From: Caballeronia pedi | GTDB lineage: Bacteria > Pseudomonadota > Gammaproteobacteria > Burkholderiales > Burkholderiaceae | NCBI RefSeq assembly: GCF_001544915.2 | Contig: NZ_FCOE02000022.1 | Span: 62,001 to 126,000, forward strand | Direction: 5' to 3' | DNA length: 64,000 bases | Translations under genes and position numbers: made by a program | Shown: positions 1-8,352 of the stretch, in pieces | Position numbering within the stretch: the stretch's first letter is position 1 | Layout of the letters: every line of letters begins with the position of its first letter | Notes under the pieces: model-generated | Databases searched by the model: none | Told to the model about the DNA's origin: nothing | Seen by the model: the letters and a program-made list of their open reading frames with translations, nothing else

Positions 1-417
1 CACTTCGCCGTTCGCGGTCTGCGTGATCGCGCGCAGATCGCCGTTATCGAGGCGTACGGTGATCTCCAGGCCGTTCTTCATCGCGACACTGTTCTCGACC
101 GCGTTGCCCGCCACGGCGCCCGCCAGACCGCCGATGATGCCCGCGATGATCGAGCCATTGCCGCCGCCGATCGCGCTTGCCGCCGCGACGCCGCCCAGTG
201 CGCCGCCGCCGATCGTGCCGAGCCCGGTCGGCTGACCATTGTTCGAGCTGATCTTCACGCCACGCACGCTTTCGACCGTCGCCATGCGCACCGTTTCCTC
301 ACGCTGCGCCTGCGAGGCCGTGTAGACGTCCGAAGAACTGCTGTTGTAGGCGCAGCCCGTCAGCGCCACCGAGCCGATGAGCGCCATTGCCAGCGCGATA
401 CGACTTACCGTTTTCAT
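1..417 (-). CDS. Glycine-zipper outer-membrane lipoprotein (partial, C-terminus off the left edge)
   Basis: The start codon is at 417 on the minus strand and the reading frame is open to base 1, so 139 codons are visible. The N-terminus is a lipoprotein signal (MKTVSRIALAMALIGSVALT then GC), with the lipobox cysteine at residue 22. After a Ser/Gln-rich linker there is a Gly/Ala-rich stretch (about residues 65-105: GTIGGGALGG, IIAGIIGGLAG) typical of the glycine-zipper 2TM domain of the SlyB/17-kDa surface antigen family, followed by a short beta segment. By family it should be lipidated and sit in the outer-membrane inner leaflet, with the glycine zipper embedded. No specific role can be given. 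It ends 18 bases downstream of the kinase gene that precedes it on this strand. Confidence 0.8.
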   Translation of the reverse strand, partial: MKTVSRIALAMALIGSVALTGCAYNSSSSDVYTASQAQREETVRMATVESVRGVKISSNNGQPTGLGTIGGGALGGVAAASAIGGGNGSIIAGIIGGLAGAVAGNAVENSVAMKNGLEITVRLDNGDLRAITQTANGEV

Positions 418-434
418 TCCTTCACTCCAATCAT

Positions 435-1373
435 TCAGAACAGGCTGCTTCCGAAAGCCTGCTTGAAACGCTCTTCGATTTCGACGCGCGTCGGCGCGTA
501 GGTTTGCGGTCCCTGATGTTCGATTTTCAGCGAGCCCATCAGACTTGCGAGACGCCCCGTTTTCTCCCAGCCAAGCTTGTTTTCGATGCCGTACAGCAGG
601 CCGCCGCGGAATGCGTCGCCGCAACCGGTAGGATCGACCACCTGACGCGCTTCCACGCAGGGAATCTCAAGTACGCCATCTTCATGATAGATCTGCGCGC
701 CGTGTTCGCCGCGCGTCACGACGACGGCATCGACCCGGCTCTTGATGTCTTCGATCGACCAGCCGGTCTTGTTGCTCAATAACTTGGCTTCGTAATCGTT
801 GACCGCCACGTAGGTGGCGAGTTCAATCATGCGACAAAGTTCCGCACTTTCCAGAATAGGCAATCCCTGGCCCGGATCGAACACGAACGGCACGCCCGCG
901 CGGGCCATTCCTTCGGCGTGTTCGCGCATGCCCTGTGCGCCGTCGGGCGCGACGATGCCGAGCGAGATGCCGCGTGTTTCATCGGCGCGGTTCAGGTGCG
1001 ATTCCATCATCGCGCCGGGGTGGAACGCGGTGATCTGGTTATTCGCGAGATCGGTCGTGATGAAGCATTGCGCCGAGTGCTGATCGGGCAGCACGCGCAC
1101 GTATTCCTTTGACAGACCGAGCGCGTCGAGCCGGTCGGTGTAGAGCTGCGAATCGGCCGCGCCGAGCGTCGCCATGATCTTCGGATCGCCGCCGAGCAGC
1201 TTGAGCGCATACGCGATATTGCCTGCGCAGCCGCCGAAGTTGCGCCGCATCGTCGGCACCAGGAAGCTGATGTTCAGCATGTGCACCTGGTCCGGCAGGA
1301 TGTGGTCGCCGAAGCGGCCCTGGAAAGTCATGATGTTGTCGTAGGCGAGCGAGCCGCAGATGAGCGTAGCCAA
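435..1373 (-). CDS. PfkB-family carbohydrate kinase (adenosine/ribokinase-like)
   Basis: A 312-residue PfkB/ribokinase-fold ATP-dependent kinase, which phosphorylates a sugar or nucleoside hydroxyl. The N-terminal family signature is visible as GGCAGNIAYALKLLGG (about residues 47-62), and the C-terminal signature as DPTGCGDAFRGG (about 247-258), which carries the anion hole and the catalytic Asp of GCGD. The full-length fold is intact (family usually 300-350 residues). Substrate cannot be read from sequence; Burkholderia homologues are usually annotated only as carbohydrate or adenosine kinase. It lies downstream of tpx but a terminator hairpin between them suggests its own promoter. Confidence 0.85.
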   Translation of the reverse strand: MATLICGSLAYDNIMTFQGRFGDHILPDQVHMLNISFLVPTMRRNFGGCAGNIAYALKLLGGDPKIMATLGAADSQLYTDRLDALGLSKEYVRVLPDQHSAQCFITTDLANNQITAFHPGAMMESHLNRADETRGISLGIVAPDGAQGMREHAEGMARAGVPFVFDPGQGLPILESAELCRMIELATYVAVNDYEAKLLSNKTGWSIEDIKSRVDAVVVTRGEHGAQIYHEDGVLEIPCVEARQVVDPTGCGDAFRGGLLYGIENKLGWEKTGRLASLMGSLKIEHQGPQTYAPTRVEIEERFKQAFGSSLF

Positions 1374-1404
1374 GGCGAACGTCCTTTATGAATAGGGGCC
1401 GAGG

Positions 1405-1458
1405 AAAAAAATGCGCATACGGCACGCGGCGAGTGGGTCACCGCGCCTCGTATGCGCA
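1405..1458 (-). terminator. Rho-independent terminator downstream of tpx
   Basis: Arms 1412-1421 (TGCGCATACG) and 1449-1458 (CGTATGCGCA) are exact inverted repeats around a GC-rich interior that can pair further. On the minus strand the stem is followed by seven T residues (A run 1405-1411). A second perfect 12-bp stem without a T run, CAGACCGCTTCG at 1457-1468 paired with 1472-1483, lies between it and the tpx stop codon. Confidence 0.8.
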
Positions 1459-1493
1459 GACCGCTTCGATGCGAAGCGGTCTGTCGCGAAGGA

Positions 1494-1994
1494 TTACTTC
1501 AGCGCGGCGAGCGCTGCGTCGTAGTTCGGTTCGTTCTTGATCTCAGGCACGAGCTCCGAGTGCAGCACCTTGTTGTTTTCGTCCAGCACGACGACCGCGC
1601 GCGCCGTCAGGCCCTTGAGCGGGCCGCTCGTCACGTCGACGCCGTAGGCCTGCGCGAACTCATTGCCGCGGAACGTCGATGCCGTCACGACATTCTCGAT
1701 GCCTTCGGTCGTGCAGAAGCGCTTCGCCGCGAACGGCAGGTCGCCCGAAACCACGACCACGACCGTGTTGTTCAGGCCCGCGGCCGCTTCGTTGAACTTG
1801 CGCGTCGAGGTGGCGCAGGTCGGCGTGTCGAGACTCGGAACGATGTTCAGCACCTTGCGCTTGCCCGCGAAGCTCGCGAGCTTGACGTCGCCGAGATCCG
1901 CGCCGACGAGCGTGAATTCGGACGCCTGCTGGCCCGCGCCCGGAAACGTGCCGCTGACGTCGATGGGGTTGCCGCCGAGGGTAACTTGACTCAT
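1494..1994 (-). CDS. tpx: Thiol peroxidase (atypical 2-Cys peroxiredoxin)
   Basis: A 166-residue Tpx that reduces hydroperoxides using thioredoxin. The peroxidatic cysteine is Cys60 in PSLDTPTCATSTRKF (TxxC motif) and the resolving cysteine is Cys94 in KRFCTTEGIENV, matching the spacing of the Tpx subfamily. The start at 1994 (MSQVTLGGNPIDV) was chosen because it gives the canonical Tpx N-terminus; an in-frame ATG 84 bases upstream would add an unrelated extension. A strong terminator follows the gene, so it is probably transcribed alone or at the end of the transcript from upstream. Confidence 0.95.
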   Translation of the reverse strand: MSQVTLGGNPIDVSGTFPGAGQQASEFTLVGADLGDVKLASFAGKRKVLNIVPSLDTPTCATSTRKFNEAAAGLNNTVVVVVSGDLPFAAKRFCTTEGIENVVTASTFRGNEFAQAYGVDVTSGPLKGLTARAVVVLDENNKVLHSELVPEIKNEPNYDAALAALK

Positions 1995-2117
1995 GTTGCG
2001 CTCCAGAGAATTGTCAGATGCTGACAGGAAAATCGCGCGTGCCGAGCCATGAGGGCAGGCACGCGCGTCGTGTGGCACCGGGTTCGCCTTGCGCGCGACG
2101 AGGCGCCAAGGCCGTGA

Positions 2118-3431
2118 TCACGGATAAAAGACCTGAACCCGGTAATTCGCGGCGACCGCGTCGCCCGTATCGAGCCGGACGACGACCGGCTGCGCGCTTT
2201 GCGGCGGAAGGCCGATGGCGAATATCGTACCCGGTCGCGCGTAATCCTGCGGCCAGAGCACGCGGCGGATCGCGACGTTGTTCTTGTCGTCGAGCAGCGT
2301 GAGTTCGAGCGCCGGATACGCGAGCGCGACATCCAGCCGATTGCGCAGCGACAGCTTCAATTCGAGCTTGTGCGGACCGTCCACCTGACGCAGGCCGGAA
2401 CTCTCGATCTGCAATCCGTCGATGTTGCGCGGCGGCGAGATCGTGCAGCCGATCTGGTCGCAGACATCCGAATAGAGCGAGTGCGATCCGGGCACCAGCA
2501 CCATCACGGATTCGCGCTGCCACCACGCGAGCTGCACCAGCAGCAGCAACGCCAGCAACACGGCGAAGATGATGCCGACGGCGCGCCCGAGTTTGCTTGG
2601 CGCGGCGCGCACGGGCGCGCGGGCCTCCCGCGGCTCCCGCGACTCGCGGATGACCGGAAACGCTTCGTTCGCGCTTGCGCGGCGCGCGGGGGCGGGCGGT
2701 TTGGCGCTGAAGGCCGGCTCCTCGTCGTTGCGCCAGGCGGATGCGGCAGGCGCTTCGGGCGCGGGGCGTGCGGGCGGCGCATCGAGTTGCGGAACCGGTC
2801 CGATGAACGGCTCGGCGCGATCATCGACGGGACCCGCGAACGGCGCGGCGGGCGGCTCGCCGAGCGGCAAACCAGCGCCGCCTTGCGCGGAGTTCGCGGC
2901 GTCGGGATGCGGCGAGCCGACGCGGATGAACTGTTTCAGACGACCCGGTTCGGAAGGCAGCGCGGACGGCTCGTTCGCTGCATCGGACTGCGCGGGCTCG
3001 GAGCGCGGAGGCGCTGGGCGCGACTGCCCCGATGCGCTGCCGAGCGCGGGGGAATCGGCGTAGACCGTGCGTTCGCTGTCTTCACCGGGCTTCGTGCCGA
3101 AGGGCGGGGCGGGCTGGGAAGGCGTATCGAGATCGAGCTTGCGCGGTGCGAACGGACGCGGCTTCAGCGGTGCTTCGGGCGTGACGGGTGCGCGGGCGGG
3201 CGTATCGGGAGAACTGGTCGTGGGCCCGACGGCGACGTCATCGTCGATGATCGCGGCATGCTGCGCGACGCCAGCCGCGGCCGGCTCATCGGGAAGCTCG
3301 AAGCGATGATGCGCGGCATCGAAGACTTCCTGGCAGTGTCCGCAGCGCACGCGGCCGTCATGCGGCGCGAGCAGGTGCGGGTCCAGCTTGAACACGGTTT
3401 CGCAGTGAGGGCAGCGGGTTGCCAGCGCCAT
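2118..3431 (-). CDS. Zinc-ribbon/DUF3426 membrane protein
   Basis: A 437-residue protein beginning MALATRCPHCETVFK. Residues 1-37 form an MJ0042-type zinc ribbon (CPHC ... CGHC). A long Pro/Ala-rich low-complexity linker (about 50-275) leads to one transmembrane segment (GIIFAVLLALLLLVQLAWW, about 290-310), then a C-terminal DUF3426 domain of about 120 residues. The zinc ribbon is predicted cytoplasmic and the DUF3426 domain periplasmic. The gene follows prmA by 50 bases, an arrangement conserved in Burkholderiales. Function is unknown; homologues are sometimes labelled transmembrane or gliding-motility-like proteins without evidence. An upstream in-frame start at 3461 exists but would precede the zinc ribbon. 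Confidence 0.85.
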   Translation of the reverse strand: MALATRCPHCETVFKLDPHLLAPHDGRVRCGHCQEVFDAAHHRFELPDEPAAAGVAQHAAIIDDDVAVGPTTSSPDTPARAPVTPEAPLKPRPFAPRKLDLDTPSQPAPPFGTKPGEDSERTVYADSPALGSASGQSRPAPPRSEPAQSDAANEPSALPSEPGRLKQFIRVGSPHPDAANSAQGGAGLPLGEPPAAPFAGPVDDRAEPFIGPVPQLDAPPARPAPEAPAASAWRNDEEPAFSAKPPAPARRASANEAFPVIRESREPREARAPVRAAPSKLGRAVGIIFAVLLALLLLVQLAWWQRESVMVLVPGSHSLYSDVCDQIGCTISPPRNIDGLQIESSGLRQVDGPHKLELKLSLRNRLDVALAYPALELTLLDDKNNVAIRRVLWPQDYARPGTIFAIGLPPQSAQPVVVRLDTGDAVAANYRVQVFYP

Positions 3432-3481
3432 ATAAGAAGTGCCGTTGGCCTTGACGGCCATTCGTGGAGGATGGCGCTATT

Positions 3482-4384
3482 CTAAAGGCTTTCGCGCCGG
3501 GTTCCCGCGAGGCATACCCAGCCTTCGTGTTCGCGCCAGACGCCGATGTCGATCCACTTCGCATAGACCGCCGCGACTTCGTCGGCCTGGCGCGCGAGCA
3601 CGCCCGACAGCGCGATTCTGCCGCCCGGTTTCACCTTCGCGGCGAGCATCGACGCCATCAGTTTGAGCGGATTCGAGAGAATGTTCGCGACGACGATATC
3701 GAACTCGCCGGCGGGGCACGCGTCGGGCAAGCCGTAGGTTACGTCCGCGTGATTGCGCGCGCTGTTCTGACGCGCCGACTCGACCGCTTGCGGATCGATG
3801 TCGATGCCGACGACCGGCTGCGCGCCGCACTTCTTCGCGAGAATCGCGAGGATGCCGGAGCCGCAGCCGTAGTCGAGCAGCGATTGTCCCGGCTGCACTG
3901 ATTGCTCCAGCCATTCCATGCACAGGCGCGTGGTCGGATGGCTGCCGGTGCCGAACGCGAGGCCGGGATCGAGTTCAAGCACGAGCGCGTCCGGATCGGG
4001 CGCGTCGTGCCACGACGGCACGACCCAGATGCGTTCGCCAATGGCGATCGGATCGAACTGCGCCTGCGTGAGACGCACCCAATCCTGTTCCGCCACGTCA
4101 CGCACGGTGAAGGCGGGCGTCGCCGCGAGGCCGATCTCGTTCGCGGCGGCGGCGAGCAGCACGTCGGGATCGGCGTCCTCGGCGAGCAGCGCGACCACGC
4201 GCGAGCGATTCCACGCGCTCTTCTCGGGCACGAGCCCCGGCTCGCCGAAGAGCGGCTGCTCGTCGGGCGTGTCGGCGTCGGCGTCTTCGACCGACACCGA
4301 CAACGCGCCGACTTCGAGCAGCGCGTCCGACAGCGCTTCCGCGTGCTCGCGATCCAGCTCGGCGATCAGTTCCCGGTAACTCAT
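3482..4384 (-). CDS. prmA: Ribosomal protein L11 methyltransferase
   Basis: A 300-residue SAM-dependent enzyme that trimethylates lysines and the N-terminus of ribosomal protein L11. The N-terminal L11-recognition domain is followed by a Rossmann methyltransferase domain with the SAM motif LDYGCGSGILAILAKK and the post-motif GIDIDPQAV; VVANILSNPLK corresponds to the catalytic NILA-type motif. The start MSYRELIAELDREHAEA is chosen by family alignment. It lies 20 bases after accC, so the order is accB-accC-prmA-DUF3426, a common proteobacterial arrangement. Confidence 0.95.
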   Translation of the reverse strand: MSYRELIAELDREHAEALSDALLEVGALSVSVEDADADTPDEQPLFGEPGLVPEKSAWNRSRVVALLAEDADPDVLLAAAANEIGLAATPAFTVRDVAEQDWVRLTQAQFDPIAIGERIWVVPSWHDAPDPDALVLELDPGLAFGTGSHPTTRLCMEWLEQSVQPGQSLLDYGCGSGILAILAKKCGAQPVVGIDIDPQAVESARQNSARNHADVTYGLPDACPAGEFDIVVANILSNPLKLMASMLAAKVKPGGRIALSGVLARQADEVAAVYAKWIDIGVWREHEGWVCLAGTRRESL

Positions 4385-4404
4385 GCTCGTCTCTCTCGCT
4401 CGGC

Positions 4405-5772
4405 TTACGACTCTTCCGCCACGGCCGCCTGTCGCGCCGCCAGCTTGTTTTCGAGGTAGTGGATGCTCGTGCCGCCCTCGACGAACTTCGCGTCGATCAT
4501 CATCTCGCGATGCAGCGGAATGTTGGTCGAGATACCTTCGACGACCATTTCCGACAGCGCGATACGCATGCGGTTGATCGCCTGCTCGCGCGTCGCGCCG
4601 TACGCGATCAGCTTGCCGATCATCGAATCGTAGTTCGGCGGCACGAAGTAGTTGGCGTACGCGTGCGAATCCACGCGGATGCCCGGCCCGCCCGGCGTGT
4701 GCCACGACGTGATGCGTCCCGGCGACGGCGTGAACTTGAACGGATCTTCCGCGTTGATGCGGCATTCGATCGCGTGGCCGCGGAACTGGATGTCCTTCTG
4801 GCGGATCGAGAGCTTTTCGCCGGCGGCGATGCGGATCTGTTCCTGCACGATGTCGACGCTCGTGATGAGTTCCGTCACCGGATGCTCGACCTGCACGCGC
4901 GTGTTCATCTCGATGAAGTAGAACTCGTTGTTCTCGTACAGGAACTCGAAAGTGCCCGCGCCGAGATAGCCCATCTTCTTGCAGGCGTCGGCGCAGCGGT
5001 CGCCGATGCGCTCGATCAGCCGGCGCGCGATGCCCGGCGCCGGCGCTTCCTCGATCACCTTCTGGTGACGGCGCTGCATCGAGCAGTCACGCTCGCCGAG
5101 CCAGATCGCGTTGCGGAACGAATCCGACAGCACCTGAATCTCGATGTGGCGCGGATTCTCGAGGAACTTCTCCATGTACACCTGCGGGTTGCCGAAGGCG
5201 CGGCCCGCTTCCTCGCGCGTCATGTTGACCGCGTTGACGAGCGCCGCTTCCGTGTGCACCACGCGCATGCCGCGCCCGCCGCCGCCGCCCGCCGCCTTGA
5301 TGATGACGGGGTAGCCGACCGCGCGCGCAATCTTCACGATCTCGCGCGGATCGTCCGGCAATGCGCCTTCCGAGCCCGGCACGCACGGCACGCCGGTCTT
5401 GATCATCGTCTGCTTGGCGGTGACCTTGTCGCCCATCAGGCGGATGGTTTCGGGACGCGGCCCGATGAAGGTGAAGCCCGATTGCTCGACGCGCTCGGCG
5501 AAGTCGGCGTTTTCGGAGAGGAAGCCGTAGCCGGGGTGGATCGCTTCGGCGTCGGTGACTTCGGCCGCGCTGATGAGCGCCGGCATGTTCAGGTAGGACA
5601 GGTTCGACGGCGCGGGTCCGATGCACACGGCTTCGTCGGCCAGCTTGACGTACTTCGCTTCCTTGTCGGCTTCGGAGTAGACGACGACGGTCTTGACGCC
5701 CAGCTCGCGGCACGCGCGCTGGATGCGAAGCGCGATTTCGCCGCGGTTCGCAATGAGAATTTTTTCAAACAT
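4405..5772 (-). CDS. accC: Biotin carboxylase subunit of acetyl-CoA carboxylase
   Basis: A 455-residue ATP-grasp enzyme that carboxylates the biotin of AccB in the first step of fatty-acid synthesis. Visible hallmarks are the N-terminal MFEKILIANRGEIALR, the glycine-rich ATP loop GGGGGRGMRVV, the QRRHQKVIEEAPAP segment and the catalytic EMNTRVQVEHPVTE loop containing the essential Glu and Arg. The start at 5772 gives the canonical N-terminus; an ATG 18 bases upstream is also in frame. It is co-directional with accB (153-base gap) and prmA. Confidence 0.97.
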   Translation of the reverse strand: MFEKILIANRGEIALRIQRACRELGVKTVVVYSEADKEAKYVKLADEAVCIGPAPSNLSYLNMPALISAAEVTDAEAIHPGYGFLSENADFAERVEQSGFTFIGPRPETIRLMGDKVTAKQTMIKTGVPCVPGSEGALPDDPREIVKIARAVGYPVIIKAAGGGGGRGMRVVHTEAALVNAVNMTREEAGRAFGNPQVYMEKFLENPRHIEIQVLSDSFRNAIWLGERDCSMQRRHQKVIEEAPAPGIARRLIERIGDRCADACKKMGYLGAGTFEFLYENNEFYFIEMNTRVQVEHPVTELITSVDIVQEQIRIAAGEKLSIRQKDIQFRGHAIECRINAEDPFKFTPSPGRITSWHTPGGPGIRVDSHAYANYFVPPNYDSMIGKLIAYGATREQAINRMRIALSEMVVEGISTNIPLHREMMIDAKFVEGGTSIHYLENKLAARQAAVAEES

Positions 5773-5925
5773 AGTGGGTCGGCTCATCAACGGGCTCGCG
5801 CGAGCGGCCCTCGGGGATCCAATCGGCGGCGCGCTTATCGACGGATCGATGCCGCGTGAAGCGCGCCGGCGCGGTGAAGCCGGCGGCGGCTGCGAGGCGC
5901 ATCCGCGGCACGGCCCGGTGCGCCC

Positions 5926-6402
5926 TTAGTCGCCGATCACGAAGAGCGGCTGGCCGTACTCGACCGCCTGCCCGTTCTCGACGAGGATTTCCTTCACGAC
6001 GCCGGCCTTGTCCGATTCGATTTCGTTCAAGAGCTTCATCGCTTCGATGATGCAGAGAGTCTGGCCTTCCTTCACCGTATCGCCGACCTGAATGAACGGG
6101 TCCGCGCCCGGCGACGGCGCGCGATAGAACGAGCCGACCATCGGCGAGGTCACGACGTGACCCTGCGGTGCGGCGGCGGCCGGCGCGGCCGCCGAGGCCG
6201 GTGCGCCTGCTTCGCCCGCGCCGGCGAAATGCGGCGCGGCCGGCACCTGCATTTGCGGCGCGTATTGCTGCGGCGCCTGCATGTAGACGGGCGCGGCATT
6301 CTTGACGATGCGAACCTTGCCTTCGCCTTCCGTCACTTCCAGCTCCGAGATGCCGGATTCCGAGACGAGGTCGATCAGCGTTTTCAGTTTACGAAGGTCC
6401 AT
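5926..6402 (-). CDS. accB: Biotin carboxyl carrier protein of acetyl-CoA carboxylase
   Basis: A 158-residue BCCP. The N-terminal domain (MDLRKLKTLIDLVSESGISE) is followed by a flexible Ala/Pro-rich linker (about 45-85) and a biotinyl-lipoyl domain with the biotinylation motif EAMKL, Lys123 being the modified residue. The start at 6402 is supported by a strong ribosome-binding site (AAGGGG eight bases upstream); an upstream ATG overlaps that site. It is the first intact gene of accB-accC-prmA. In related genomes aroQ usually precedes it; here only a decayed remnant does. Confidence 0.96.
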   Translation of the reverse strand: MDLRKLKTLIDLVSESGISELEVTEGEGKVRIVKNAAPVYMQAPQQYAPQMQVPAAPHFAGAGEAGAPASAAAPAAAAPQGHVVTSPMVGSFYRAPSPGADPFIQVGDTVKEGQTLCIIEAMKLLNEIESDKAGVVKEILVENGQAVEYGQPLFVIGD

Positions 6403-6477
6403 CGAAATTTCCCCTTTCAATACTTGGAGACCGGGGTTCGCCCGGCACTTGACTTGATTTGTGGGTGTTCTGACTGC

Positions 6478-6741
6478 TCAGCCGCGAACCGGCGCGGCCA
6501 GCCGGCCGACATGCGCAGACACGCCGCGCACATCCGCGCCCGTGCAAGCGCCGACGGAAACAACGGCGGCAGAATCGGTCGGCACGCGTGACGCGTTCAA
6601 ATCGAACGCGTTGTCGTGGTCGCTTTGAAGCGCGCGCCCGGACGGCATGACGGCTGCGGATGCCTTGACGCGGCCGACACCCGTTTCACGGATGTCGAAC
6701 TCGACAGCGAGGTAGCCTCGTGGCACCGGCAGAGTAGTCAT
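6478..6741 (-). pseudogene. aroQ: Degenerate remnant of aroQ (type II 3-dehydroquinate dehydratase)
   Basis: The slot between tlpA and accB normally holds aroQ in Burkholderia. The 87-codon open frame here does not encode a working enzyme but keeps spaced identities with AroQ: MTTLPVP against MTxLLVLHG, RETGVGRV against REPEVYGRV, ALQSDHDNA against SFQSNHEGA, and a following AxR...ACT segment against AAR...AAYT. The catalytic Tyr region, the NPAAYTHTS core and the entire C-terminal HLSNVHxREPFRHHS region are lost. The DNA opening (ATGACTAC-CTGC-GGTGC) also resembles aroQ. About 140-150 residues would be expected. The identification comes from recalled family consensus, not a database search. 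Alternatively it is an unrelated small gene. Confidence 0.5.
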
Positions 6742-6946
6742 GGTCGCTTCGGGTTGTGCGGAATTGGGCGCACTTTAGCGCCGTTTAGAGAATTTTGTCT
6801 AGTTTTACCGTGCGGACCATTCCGAAACGGCGGGAGAAATTACCATCCCACGCCGTGGGACAAGCCGAATTTCCCGCAAGATCGCCGTACTGTACCCTAA
6901 CTCGCAGCTTACTCAGCGCAATACACTGCTTAAAAGCAGCGAATTT

Positions 6947-7486
6947 TTACAGGCTGTCGAGCGTGTGTTTCAGCTCGGTTGGATCGACTTCGCCCAGTTT
7001 TGTCGAGCGGATGTGGCCCTTGGCATCGATCACGACGGTGAACGGCAAGCCGCCGGCGTTGTTGCCGAAGCTCCGCGCAAGATCCGCGCCGCCGAAACCG
7101 GTGACGTAGACGGGATAGGCGACCGGGACTTTCTTCAGGAAGTCGTTGACGTTCTTCTCGCTGTCGACGCCGAGCCCGATGAACGTGATGCCTTTCTTCT
7201 CATAGTCGCGCTGCATCGCGGAGAGCGTCGGCATTTCCTTCACGCACGGCCCGCACCACGAGGCCCAGAAGTTGACGACGACCGGCTTGCCCCGATACGC
7301 CGCGAGCGGCTGCGCCGTACCCGAGGCGCCGGGCGGCGTCGCTTTCCAGAGTTGTTCGACGGCGTTGCCGCTCGCCTGCGTCGCGGCAACGGTATCGCTG
7401 CCAGTGAACAGATGACCCGCGTAGAAACCGCCGACGGTCGCGGCGACCGCGACCACGAGGGCCGCCAGAATGCGTGTGCTTTTCAT
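6947..7486 (-). CDS. TlpA/ResA-family thioredoxin-like protein, membrane anchored
   Basis: A 179-residue thiol-disulfide oxidoreductase exposed to the periplasm. Residues 6-26 are an uncleaved or signal-type hydrophobic segment (ILAALVVAVAATVGGFYAG). The redoxin domain carries the active site FWASWCGPCVKEMPT (Cys78, Cys81), and a cis-Pro loop is visible in GGLPFTVVID. TlpA/ResA proteins reduce disulfides, for example in apocytochrome c maturation. It lies 18 bases downstream of the 215-residue unknown gene. About 200 bases with no recognised feature separate it from the aroQ remnant. Confidence 0.88.
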   Translation of the reverse strand: MKSTRILAALVVAVAATVGGFYAGHLFTGSDTVAATQASGNAVEQLWKATPPGASGTAQPLAAYRGKPVVVNFWASWCGPCVKEMPTLSAMQRDYEKKGITFIGLGVDSEKNVNDFLKKVPVAYPVYVTGFGGADLARSFGNNAGGLPFTVVIDAKGHIRSTKLGEVDPTELKHTLDSL

Positions 7487-7504
7487 GAGCGTCCAGAAGA
7501 AAGG

Positions 7505-8152
7505 TCAGCCGCCGATTTCCAGCGGCGGGACATCAGGCTGATCGAGCAGCGCGCGCACGGCCGCCGCATTCGCGCGCGCGAGCCGTCCGCGGCCGTCCGC
7601 GCGCACCGCGCCGCGCAGGTCATCGGCGCCATAGAGCGCGATATGCACGCCGACCGGCTCGTCGCCGCGCACCCGATGCAGGAAACTCAGCGTCTCGACG
7701 TAGCCGCGCCCGGCGAAATGCCGCGTCTCGGAGACGTCGTACTGCACGTTCGCGTTCAACAGATAGATCGAGACTTCCTTCGGATTGTCGCAGAAGCATT
7801 GCAAGTGGACATCGGAATGCTCGCCCGCCGTGCCGTTGAGCACCGCGCCCGTCAGGTACGGATCGAAGGGCTTCAGCCGCTCCATCCAGTCGAGCGCGAC
7901 TTCGCGCATGTGGCGCAGCACGGCCGGCTGGGTGTCGCCCTGGAAAATTGCCTGATACGTGCGGATTTCCTCTTCGATCTGGTCGTTATCGGGCAGGAAC
8001 TCGCCGCCGATCTTCGCTTCGCCGACCACCTGCCGCGCGGCCTTGCGCTTGGCGGTGGCGTAGTCGAGGCCGTCCTCGGCGATCATCCGCGCAGCCGCAA
8101 TCGCGATTTCCTCGCGCACGCGCTGCGGATCGAAATGTGTTTTGCGAACCAT
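7505..8152 (-). CDS. Uncharacterised protein with a possible nucleotidyltransferase-like motif
   Basis: A 215-residue protein found in Burkholderiales next to mpl and tlpA. The N-terminal half is helical and charged. The C-terminal half contains LTGAVLNGTAGEHSDVHLQCF (about residues 100-120), which resembles the Gx(8-12)DxD pattern of nucleotidyltransferase folds, though the second acidic residue of the DxD is replaced (DVH). No signal peptide or membrane segment is visible. Homologues are sometimes mislabelled as UDP-N-acetylmuramate-alanine ligase because of the divergent neighbour. I do not assign a function. Confidence 0.7.
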   Translation of the reverse strand: MVRKTHFDPQRVREEIAIAAARMIAEDGLDYATAKRKAARQVVGEAKIGGEFLPDNDQIEEEIRTYQAIFQGDTQPAVLRHMREVALDWMERLKPFDPYLTGAVLNGTAGEHSDVHLQCFCDNPKEVSIYLLNANVQYDVSETRHFAGRGYVETLSFLHRVRGDEPVGVHIALYGADDLRGAVRADGRGRLARANAAAVRALLDQPDVPPLEIGG

Positions 8153-8352
8153 GGCGGGAATGATACTAGATAACGTCGGACGGCCTTTTCCGGACCCGGG
8201 CGGCGGGCTTGCGGCGGCGGCAGAACGCCCGGCCTGCTCGGTTACAATATGCGCCTTCAGGCGCCTTTCTGCACGGGTTTGCCCTTAGGTTCCCCGTACG
8301 GCGCCGTTTCCTGTTTCGGCATCTCAATCGCCCGCGCGGCGCGACACGGTTT

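Noticed and set aside
4459..5859. A 466-codon plus-strand frame opposite accC
   Set aside because: Shadow of accC; Arg/Asp/His-rich composition with no family resemblance.
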